In this document: positions 55,421-64,000 of the stretch, in pieces
Layout: each line of letters starts with the position of its first letter
Numbering within the stretch: the first letter of the stretch is position 1
DNA from: Rotaria sordida
Taxonomy: Eukaryota > Rotifera > Eurotatoria > Philodinida > Philodinidae
Assembly: GCA_905250125.1 (NCBI GenBank)
Contig: CAJNOL010001215.1
Span: 1 to 64,000 of the forward strand
Length of the DNA stretch: 64,000 bases
Direction: 5' to 3'
The notes under the pieces: model-generated
Database searches by the model: none
What the model was told of the DNA's origin: nothing
Seen by the model: the letters and a program-made list of their open reading frames with translations, nothing else
Position numbers and translations under genes: made by a program

Positions 55421-57081
55421 TTCTATACACTTCAATAATTGGTAAAGCTTGACTGTTAAATGAGAACTTCGCTTTTACCGTCTAACAAATCAGGAGTCTA
55501 TTGACCAAAGGACATTAATATATTTCTGTCATCATCTAACGTGGAATATATCAAATCAAGAGTTTTGCAAGCCCTGTGTTGAATTTCATAGATGAGCATG
55601 ACAAGATTTAGTCTTGATGTAAAGTTTCATAATATCACTATTAATGTTATCTACAGTAGCGGGTATATTGGAACAGACGACAGAGTAACTCAAAAGTATG
55701 GCAACATTTCTTTGTTGTAATACCATGCTTGTTGAGATTTATACCTCGCAGTATATAGTGTTCATTAGGCAGAGAGAGTAAGTAGATGAGTATTATGTGG
55801 TTGCAACAGTTTGTTGGAAAACGTATGAATATGTATCAACTTACGTAGCCATATGTGACTATAACAAAACTTTCTTATTTTTATGGCATATGATTGACAA
55901 TAGGAATGTATGGCGCCTATCATGATTCCTTATCTATGTTTTTCTAATCCTATTATAGACTGACTAAAGGCAGAAGCACAGAAGTTGTAAATCCATAATG
56001 TGAATCAAACTTCATTGGATTTTTGCAAGATCAGTCGAATAACATCGAATATAAACTAAGTCATATTAATTTGGTAATAGTTTCTGTAAGTATATGAAAT
56101 TTCTAAGAGATCAAATCCTCGAAGAAATGTAACAAAGTTTTGTAACAATCTGGCATGCATACACAGATTAATACTCCTTTATCTATTTTCTAGCAAATGG
56201 TGCAAACACTTAATGACTATGTGTTCTTGACTCTAACCAATACTACATTATATAATGTGCAAAAGGTCAGCTCGAACCATGAATGTACAGGAGACATATT
56301 GTAAAGAAAACACAGTTCTTGACTATTGAGCCGGCCTATATATAAATTTGTTCATTTAATGTTGAAGTTGTGTATAGGACTAGTGCATTTTTTGTCTTCA
56401 TTTTCATTGTGTTTCTCTACGCTTGCACATCTGTACAGCGACTTTCTTCTAATGCTTTATGCTTCCATGGTCTTTACTTCCCATTCTCAGTTGACAAAAT
56501 TAATAACTTATTTTGTAAAGGTGGAAAACTTTTGAAAGCTGCTGGGTATTCCTGAGAAAGTGAACATCTAAATATCTTAACTATTAATTCTTTTGCTTTT
56601 TAGTTCTCTGGACTCATCATTTTTGCAAAACATGACTCAATGTAAAAGTTTTTGAAAAAGGACAAGAAAATACTAAAAAGTGGATGAGGGAGATGTGGAT
56701 GTCAATACTTTACACTTTGATGTGGGATTGGTTCAAAAATGGTGCTTTTGAACAGAAGAACAATTTTTTAAAGGACTTCAAAAGAGTTAGTTCAAGCTAA
56801 AGTTAACTAATGTCCTGTCTTTGACCACAAAGTCGAAGACATTGAACCTTCGTAGTATTTTTCGCGATGAATGCTACTTTTTAAAATTCTCTAATATAGT
56901 ACTCAATACATTTCTTCGATAGGCTTATAAGATCTATTTTTTATCAATCCAGTTATGCTGGATGTCGGAACAGCAATGAATTTCAAACTCACGCTTTTTC
57001 ATCTGAATGAACCAGGTTTGATATTTCTTACACTAATTGAAAGATTATGATATCCAGCAAACTGCGTCATTAATATACTGA
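55421..57081. other. Intergenic, nothing recognised
   Basis: No secure coding sequence, structured repeat or RNA gene. Short frames near 56326-56555 overlap each other in different phases and look like chance. Confidence 0.4.
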
Positions 57082-57795
57082 CTAATTAACTTTCAAAACA
57101 TTTCTTAGACAAACTAACCATTCTTCCAAATGAATGACGGAGAAACCATGAACATCAAATGTTTTGTCTTTAACGCGCAGGTTAGTTCGAGGCATAAGAA
57201 TCACTTCTTCTTCCCCATTGGTCGCTGCTGAGTACACTGTGATGTCTTTGCCATGAATAGTATTAATGCAAAACAGGATGCCCTTGTCGCATGTAAAGCC
57301 CGCAGCAACGCTGGCATACGAAGAACATGAAGTCACACTCCACCAAGTGAACGTATCACCTACGGAAAACTTCGAAGCATCAATGTTTGCCACGCCTCGC
57401 CACAGTGTACCCTTACATGATGGTAACTTCGCAAGACCGTTAATGAGTAATTTTAGAAAGTCGAGCCACGGTTCCAGCGCAGGTGGATTTTCAGTTCTAA
57501 GAGTTTGGTTGAATATCTCATAGAATGATGTGTCCATTGTGTAAAGATAGACTGCTGCTGATTCATTTATTGTTAGTTGTGTACTTTTAGTGGATTTCAT
57601 TTTAGCTTCTTCGGCATACTCCTTGACTTTGTCGACGAATTGAACAAGGCTTTCTACAGATTCTTCTAATGACATAAGGGATCGAGCTCTGTAACCGACT
57701 ATTGGATTCCAGTAGTCTCGCCGCAGGTTTGGGATGTAGTTGTCCATAAAACGGTTGTTTTTTGTGAGTGCCATTTTCTTATACTGTTTGGTCAC
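57082..57795 (-). CDS. NAD(P)+-arginine ADP-ribosyltransferase (R-S-E type)
   Basis: About 237 codons to the stop at 57084-57082. Markers in order: GYRARSLMSLEESVESL, TINESAAVYLYTMD, LPSCKGTLWRGV (catalytic-site Arg), FTWWSVTSCS (the Ser-containing strand), and GEEEVILMPR (the ExE motif that selects arginine as acceptor). This is the R-S-E arrangement of the ART/cholera-toxin-like clade, here in a eukaryotic enzyme that moves ADP-ribose from NAD+ to arginine side chains. Bdelloids carry many such genes, thought to be partly acquired horizontally. The annotated start is uncertain: the frame opens after an acceptor (ATTATAG near 57805); the first internal ATG is at 57774. An upstream exon is likely. 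No signal peptide is seen in the visible part. Confidence 0.85.
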   Translation of the reverse strand: MTKQYKKMALTKNNRFMDNYIPNLRRDYWNPIVGYRARSLMSLEESVESLVQFVDKVKEYAEEAKMKSTKSTQLTINESAAVYLYTMDTSFYEIFNQTLRTENPPALEPWLDFLKLLINGLAKLPSCKGTLWRGVANIDASKFSVGDTFTWWSVTSCSSYASVAAGFTCDKGILFCINTIHGKDITVYSAATNGEEEVILMPRTNLRVKDKTFDVHGFSVIHLEEWLVCLRNVLKVN

Positions 57796-57805
57796 CAGGT
57801 TCCTA

Positions 57806-59607
57806 TAATGATTAGAATGAATAAACCCAGTATATATGTGCCTGCGATGATGAAACTATCATCCTCGTCTGTATCTTTCATCAAATCGTCAGTGAGATTA
57901 GACGAAATTTGTTGAACATTTTGATATTGCGCTCGAAACTCATTCTATACTAGTCAGTATTTACTCGATATTGTCTTAGACGTTTATAGAAGGTCGTTTA
58001 TCATGCTGTAGCAGGTTTCTAGAGGAAAATAATGATTTTTTTTTGTTTGGCATACATCTAATGCTAAAAGGACTCTGCAACAGGACTTATTTCAATGCTT
58101 AGCAAATAATACGTGTATTTAGCTTTGTAGTATTAATTCTGAATAATTGAACTGTTTCAAATCATCAACATTTCCAAAGACCAGTTTTCTCTAGACTACA
58201 CACAAATTGCAAATAGAAGTATGAAGAAAAAACCAGAGTCCACTTAGAATGAACTACAATATTAGTTGTTTCAATTGAAACTACTTAATTTACGTTAACA
58301 TCAAACGCTAATGTTAGGTTTTTCTCGCTTGGAATTCTTTTGGTCTGTTTTTCTCTGGTCCAATCAGTACTACAGTAGGTAGAGGAAAGGTATCGGGATA
58401 TGTTGTCCGATAGCCTTCTTTACTAATCCACTCAGAATGAAGTAGAAAAAGCTACTTGCGTGGGGCAATTCAAGCGTACCGTAAACAAAATTAAACGACT
58501 AGAACTTGATGAATCTTTCAATTATGCGTAAACCATTGATTTTATTTTTGAAGTATTATCTTTGCTACAATTTCGAGAAAAGCTGGATCCTGGATAATTC
58601 ATACATACTGTAAGAAATCTAAAGTCACTTTGGTAAGACCCTGAATATCAAAGAATTTCTGTCGTATCGTTTAGATCAAATTATTCTATTATAAGAAACT
58701 GCCCAGAAAATTCTATAGCGTAATTTGATGTTGTCATCAAGGGAAGAAAAGAAAACCCTTGGATTTTCCGATAGGCTGATCACTGCTGAAGACTATTGCG
58801 GACGCTTCTTGAAGGATTCGAGTGAAATTGGGGTTTCATGTGGATCCTCATCACTTCAGAAGCTGTCTTACCAATGTTATTAGGATTGTCTAAACATATT
58901 TGTAAAATTTTGTTGTAAATAGAAACGTTGAATAAATAAAATTAACGCTACAGAGTCGTAGCCCGTTCGCATTAACGATGACAAAAGTATTTACAATTAT
59001 CGTGATGAACGTCTTTTCAGAGGTACTCTGTATTATTCAAATGACTTAAATATATACTCGAACATTTTTCCGATTGATAGGATAACAGAACATGAATTGA
59101 CAAACATCGAAGACTAACGAACATGTAATCAACATTGCAAAAATTCAAAAGAATACTAATTGTATTCATCCACTACTAGACACTGCCTCTATCTTTCTCG
59201 TAGCAGATATAAGATTAATGAGTGCAATAATTATTCCTTTATCCAAACTTTTCACAAAATTCAATTTTTTTGATCAAACGACGCACATTTACTCTCATCC
59301 TCACTCTGATAATGTAAGATTAAGTGATAGGGCATGTGTACGATGACATTTTCCTTCATATTGATGGAATTACTTTTGCATCCAGGTTATTTCTAAATTT
59401 ACAGCTTTCATCCTTGTCATATTGGTTAGATAGAGTCGAAGCAGTACTATACGTAAGAGACTCTAATTTATCCATGCACGTGTATGAAAAATGCGGCAAC
59501 AACGAAGAAAAGTGAAAATTCTTTCGAATAGTGACTTCACTCTGTGAGTAATAGCTGGTATAAGAATGATTGTAATGTCAAGATTTACACGATGTATTAA
59601 AAAAAAT
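57806..59607. other. Region upstream of the ADP-ribosyltransferase
   Basis: A minus-strand frame just upstream (about 57800-57935) reads DLMKDTDEDDSFIIAG followed by a hydrophobic run and may be an N-terminal exon with a membrane segment, but it does not join in frame. The remaining 1.6 kb shows nothing recognised. Confidence 0.35.
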
Positions 59608-59721
59608 GAGGGTGTGGATGTGGGTGTGGGTATGGATGCATTTTTCTCTTTGTTAATAGTCGCACTCCACGCACACGCACACGCACACCCACACCGGCAC
59701 CCACAGCCCACACCCACACCC
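59608..59721. repeat. Telomere-like inverted repeat F
   Basis: G-rich arm 59608-59637 (GAGGGTGTGGATGTGGGTGT type), spacer 59638-59662, C-rich arm 59663-59721, longer and more variable (GCACACGCAC then CCCACACCCACACCC). Here the C arm is the long one. Confidence 0.85.
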
Positions 59722-59775
59722 TTTATTCGCCCGTTCATCCATACCCATGACGTAAAAGTGAGTGTCCCAGAAGTA

Positions 59776-60036
59776 CACTGAAAAAAAAGTACTCTACGAA
59801 ACCTGAACGGGTTCGGATTTTTGTAACGAAATCGAAACCTTTTTGCGATGTCGTACGAAACTTTCGAAGTTCTGTAAAATCTCACGAAACCTTTTTTAGA
59901 GTTTACGAAAACTTCAAGATTTTCGTGAGACTTTGCAGAACTTCAAAAGTTCCGTACGACATCGCAAAAAGGTTTCGATTTCGTTACAAAAGTCGGAATC
60001 CTTTTATGTTTCGTAGAGTACCTATTTTTTTCAGTG
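59776..60036. mobile_element. 261-bp MITE with CACTG ends
   Basis: CACTGAAAAAAAAGTACTCT at the left is matched inverted by the right end (TTTTTTTCAGTG at 60025-60036). The arms continue through TACGAAAC, TTGTAACGAAATCGAAACC and GATGTCGTACG almost to the centre, so most of the element is one long hairpin. TA lies just left of the CACTG; the right flank is TG. Probably Tc1/mariner-type. Confidence 0.8.
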
Positions 60037-60626
60037 TGGTTGTTCCTTTGAAGAAGTTGCAGTAAGAGCAAGTGCCTGAGAAGAACATCTCACTGTGAAA
60101 CAACTGCCATTGGAGAGCAACTGTTGCGGGAGCATCTGTTATGGAATTTGTTCCCTTTTCTTTCAGGTGATGAAAACAGAGTCGTGAGCAGGAGGGGTCT
60201 TTCAATTTTTCATGAAAGTGATATGTATAGACCCCGTCTTTAAGAGTTGGCTAGATTAGGGAATCTTCAGAATTATTCATGATATTCATAGTTTTATACT
60301 GGAATTTTCCAACCCGTTAATAGCTAAATATACGATAAATAGTTCTAAAGGCTCCCAAAGACACCCTAGTCTCTACATCTCGATTAAAATGGATCTATAG
60401 CTATTAATATAATGAACAACTCTGAAGACTTCAAAGACTTGCTGCTCCCCGATCGCGAAAAAAATGAGTCTATAGCTACTAAGATGTTGAGTAATTCTGA
60501 AGACCCCAAGTACCCCACATTTTTTAAAATAAGAGTCTTTTCTTTGCAAAATTCAGATTGAAATTAAACATTCTAAAGTATGGTCTTTCCAAAAGCAGTG
60601 ATGGCTTTATTTTTAGAAATGTTAAG
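60037..60626. other. Intergenic, nothing recognised
   Basis: A minus-strand frame at 59984-60205 begins outside and runs into the MITE, so it is not a gene. Two similar segments near 60380-60420 and 60460-60500 share TCTATAGCTA and TCTGAAGAC words, perhaps a small decayed duplication. Confidence 0.35.
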
Positions 60627-60714
60627 AGGATGTGGGTGTAGGTGCATGTGCCGCTGTCGGCGTTTGCTTATTTCAGAAGAAGGACTGAAAACAACTGTAC
60701 ACCCACACCCACAC
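60627..60714. repeat. Telomere-like inverted repeat G
   Basis: The shortest copy: G-rich arm 60627-60650 (GAGGATGTGGGTGTAGGTGC), spacer 60651-60699, C-rich arm 60700-60714 (CACCCACACCCACAC). Only 1 kb from copy F. Confidence 0.75.
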
Positions 60715-61345
60715 TTTTTTGTTCTAGGTACGATTTTCGTTTCAGCAAGTTTTTTTCTTAGTCCTGATGCTCATCATGTTCTTTTTGAAATGGCTCTTTG
60801 GCTCTAATCCTGGTGTCGGTGATTTGACTGTTTCTGTTGTTCCTTTAGGTTTAAAGAAGCTGTTATAGAATATATGTATCTTGGATTGTAAATAATTGTT
60901 GAATATTCGTATTTTTTATCTTGCTTGTTAATGATCGACGTGTACAGGAGAAAACTTCATTTATCCTGAACTCGGTCTTTTATAAAAACTTTCTTTTATT
61001 CCTAGTCTTGATCTCCGTTCCAGTAAATCCTTTCTGTAGTCTGGTGTGGGTGTTGTTAGAAATACATTTTATTCCTTCATATGATACTCACAGGCAAACT
61101 TTTTTTTTAATACTAAGCCATTAAAGATTGTACGGAGCATTGAGGAAGGGAATGAAATAGGTGCAAGTTTGGGAAAAGTAGAGGCGCATTATTGTAATGA
61201 GGTATGTTTGCGACTGTAAAATGCGTGTCTTAGGGATCTTGATTAAGTAAATACCTGATTGCAGCATATTTGATTTAGCTCATATCAGTCTGTTCGCTGT
61301 GGGTATATGAATGAATAAGCCTGACATTTCCAGTAATGTTATACT
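60715..61345. other. Intergenic, nothing recognised
   Basis: AT-rich; no coding sequence or structured repeat recognised. Confidence 0.4.
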
Positions 61346-61655
61346 GGAAACTTGAATTCAATTGAAATTTCAAGTTTCAACTTACAACTTTCAAAATTCA
61401 AGATGTGTGTGAGAGGACATTGATGAAACTCATTTCGCCGCACCCACAACAGGTGCGATGATGTGTGTGTGAATGCGCGTGTCGATCTTCACGAAACTCT
61501 TTTCGCCGCACCCACACCAACTGCGACGATGTGTGTGTGTGAATGTGTAAGTGTTGTCGATTTGAAAGTTGAATTCAAACTCGTAAGTTAGACGTGAAAG
61601 TTGAAAGTTGAAACCTGAAAGTTGAAATTTTACTTGAATTCAAGTTTCAAGTTTA
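61346..61655. mobile_element. Foldback with GAAACTTGAATTCAA ends and an internal duplication
   Basis: Left arm from GAAACTTGAATTCAATTG at about 61347 and right arm ending TTGAATTCAAGTTTCAAG at about 61652 are inverted, and both contain repeated TTTCAACTTTCA words. Between them a 68-bp unit (GAAACT-C/T-TTTCGCCGCACCCAC ... GTGTGTGTGAATG) occurs twice in tandem, starting at 61425 and 61493. No target duplication recognised. Confidence 0.65.
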
Positions 61656-62304
61656 ACATAGATGAACATTTTGAAAAAGAATAAGCTTTTTCACATGACC
61701 ATATGGCTGTATAAATTATGGCATCATTCTTTCGAGCAATAACAATAGGCAAAAAGTAAACAACGTTGAGTCTCACCGTGTCAACAGCAGATTGAAACTG
61801 ATGGATTTTTTTAAAGAAAGTTTGATGATGTTTTTCTTTTAGTATGTGTACAAAAAGCAATGAAAATAAATCTCTTCAAAGAACGAAACACATTTCTCTG
61901 CAAAAGAAAAATAACATCAATCCCTTTGTGAAAAAGAAGTAGGCGCAAAATTTTGAATCAACAGTATGAAAGAGAAGGTATAAACAATGAATGAGAACAC
62001 CACGTGTGCATGCACGACATTATTTGTCTTACTTGATCAGACGTGAAAAAAATGCTGTTTTTCATTTGAATTCATTTGCGCAAACAATGAAAGAAAAAAA
62101 GCTTGCTCTAAATGTGGGTGCTCGACAAGGTAGTTCTCTTCACGTATTTCCCGAAACAGTAAACGAAATCCAAGACTCTTCAACAAAAACGACAATGGCA
62201 TCAGAGTGGCGCACCCATACAGTTCTCTTTTTTTTCTCCTTACATCGTTTTGTCAGTTCCCTTTTGACGCTTGTACTGTGTAAAGAAAAATGATATTGCA
62301 CAGT
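61656..62304. other. Intergenic, nothing recognised
   Basis: Overlapping short frames on both strands but no recognisable protein or repeat. Confidence 0.4.
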
Positions 62305-62312
62305 CTCCATGG

Positions 62313-62459
62313 CAGGGCTGGGCATTTCCATGGAAACAATTCAATTTGGGACCCCTAAAACTGACCACGTAATTTGTGAATTGCTAGGTAATTCACAAAT
62401 TACGTGGTCAGTTTTAGGGGTCCCAAATTGAATTGTTTCCATGGAAATGCCCAGCTCTG
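62313..62459. mobile_element. hAT-type MITE with intact 8-bp target duplication
   Basis: Two 70-bp arms (62313-62382 and 62390-62459) with one difference flank a 7-base centre GCTAGGT. The ends read CAGGGCTGGGCATTTCC. The 8-bp CTCCATGG is duplicated exactly at 62305-62312 and 62460-62467. CAGGG ends with an 8-bp target duplication are the signature of hAT elements. The near-perfect arms suggest a recent insertion. Confidence 0.93.
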
Positions 62460-62601
62460 CTCCATGGTAAGTTACCAATCGGTGGATGTTATTTGAAAAA
62501 TAAAGTACTAATAAGTTACTCAGAAATGAAATTTGTCCGTAGATCAGGAAGATCAAAAATCAGTTATAAGTGATTTTGCTTCAACAGAATAGTAATTATT
62601 C

Positions 62602-62756
62602 GGGTATGGGTAGGCATGGGTGGGTGTGAGTGTGGGTGAGGGTGGGGTGTGGGTGTGGGTGTGGGTGTGGGTGTGGAGTGTGGGCGTGGGGTGTGGGGTG
62701 TGGAGTGTTGGATGTGGGTGTAAGTATTTCTTCTATCTGCACCCACACCCACACCC
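62602..62756. repeat. Telomere-like inverted repeat H
   Basis: Longest copy: G-rich arm 62602-62721 with about five perfect consecutive TGTGGG units near 62646-62676 and many variants, spacer 62722-62739, C-rich arm 62740-62756 (CACCCACACCCACACCC). It begins about 135 bp right of the hAT MITE. Confidence 0.85.
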
Positions 62757-64000
62757 TCAATCGGTACGAAGTTCACCTGCCGGACTGAAACTGCTGCATA
62801 CCTATTCATCAACCTAATTGTTTAGCCAATACAATAGAGTTGTATTATAGCATCTCGTTTGCAGTAGCTTAGTTGGTAATTCTTGATAAATAGACATCTC
62901 ACGTAGATCTCTTGTTACAGAACATTAGACTGCGTTTGCAATATTAGGGGTCAGTTGTTGGCCAGCACTTCTTTCAGGTTTTGCTCATAGTCATTTGGTG
63001 TATTATTGGACAACATTAAAGCAATCATGAATCGTTGGGTATTTACCGTGTGGACTGTAAGTTTACTTACAAGATTCTTTTAATGCTACTTCTGTCGACT
63101 TGAGCAGAGCGTATGGAAAAAAGCTATTTAACTCAGAAACCACTATGAATAAACGATAATCTCTAAATGTTGCACGCTTTAGACTGAGTGCCAGAGGCGT
63201 GTAAACAGTATTCCATCACACTACAACTTACTGGAACACTCATCCCGTCAGGTCACACTCCGATCCACGCCTACAGCGATACTTTGAAGAGGATGCCAAA
63301 ACTAAACACCAATCACAGATTTCAAATACGCAGAAAGATTTTCCATATCTCGAGTTTCCCATTGCTTCAAATGCTCTTTTCTGGGAAGAATTCACTTTTT
63401 TCTTAGACGAGAATTCAAAGGGAAGCGTATAATTTTTTTTATAGATATATCTATTTGAAATTTTGAAAAACTGGATCCAGGTTCCGTTCCGCAACCTCGA
63501 TGTCTTTTCGTCAATCTTTGTTAAGCATCATTGCTTCCTCAAAAAACCCTTATCTTGACTCAAAAAAAAATCAATTCAAAATTTTCAAAATCTGACTTCA
63601 GATTCGGATTCTTCGAACTTGATTTACTTTCGCCAACCTTTATCGGAAATTCGCTGTGCGTGTTTTTTTTGATCCGATGTGTTTCTGACCTGCCACAAAC
63701 AGCCAGATAAACGCATTTTCTTCTGTATGACCCTTTCTTCAGCCCAGAAAATGACTGTACCAAAGATGATAACGAATAAAATAAAAGAAAATTACATTGA
63801 TAAAAGGAAAAATTATTATGGAAACGCTAAACGATAGAATTTAAATGCACATTTTGAGCGTAAGTGTGAGGTATAGATAGCAGGAGAATACAGCCACAGT
63901 CACACCTTCAAGATTCACACATCCATAATCTATTTATATTTGAAATCCACCACTAGAGTATTTTTCTTCTTGGTTTTTATTTCTTCAGAAAGACTCTTCT
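62757..64000. other. Intergenic to window end, nothing recognised
   Basis: A tRNA-like A-box word near 62865 lacks a B box. Short frames near 63188-63763 overlap each other and have no recognisable content. Confidence 0.4.

Noticed and set aside
62855..62930. tRNA-like sequence (TAGCTTAGTTGG word)
   Set aside because: No B box (GGTTCGAATCC-like), no acceptor stem pairing and no anticodon stem could be drawn.
63188..63763. Three short frames near the window end
   Set aside because: They overlap in different phases and strands and show no domain, splice context or codon pattern like the real genes.

Overview
The window looks like part of a bdelloid rotifer genome (phylum-level inference). It is AT-rich, with many 50-100 bp GT-AG introns, a large gene for a ciliary axoneme protein, a TIR-NACHT-HEAT gene and an arginine ADP-ribosyltransferase of the kind expanded in bdelloids. 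Clusters of TGTGGG, the repeat I recall for bdelloid telomeres, lie scattered between genes. Nothing was searched; family names rest on recognising motifs and, for HYDIN, on exon-by-exon comparison with the remembered vertebrate protein.

Layout. 1-5.4 kb: mostly non-coding, with a GGATCC-rich foldback element, the 5' exon of a small secreted protein (minus), and two telomere-like hairpins. 5.4-6.7 kb: a coiled-coil plus propeller-like gene (plus). 7.3-37.5 kb (minus): one complete HYDIN gene. I placed 55 coding exons whose phases all agree, giving about 5270 residues, apart from one extra base in exon 37. About 13 of its introns are long (0.3-1.6 kb), and most of those carry foldback or dispersed repeats. 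37.5-49.2 kb: a mosaic of decayed pieces: three telomere-like hairpins, one of them inside a poly-C/poly-G-capped palindrome next to an assembly gap in an unknown coiled-coil gene; a TOR-kinase-like fragment; a Tc1-like relic; and a complete but dead 1.3 kb mariner. 49.9-53.3 kb (minus): TIR-NACHT-HEAT gene with seven near-identical HEAT units. 57.1-57.8 kb (minus): arginine ADP-ribosyltransferase. 59-64 kb: three more telomere-like hairpins and several foldback elements, including a hAT-type MITE with an exact 8-bp target duplication.

The most unusual signal is a family of eight interstitial telomere-like inverted repeats. Each is ordered G-rich arm, short spacer, C-rich arm, so two telomere ends face each other. 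Two share an identical 46-bp core and one sits inside a larger palindromic element. They flank the HYDIN gene on both sides, and no paired one lies inside it. The second theme is hairpin DNA: at least ten further foldback or MITE-like elements are visible. The genes do not form an operon; the TIR and ADP-ribosyltransferase genes would both act on NAD+, but a functional link is only a guess.
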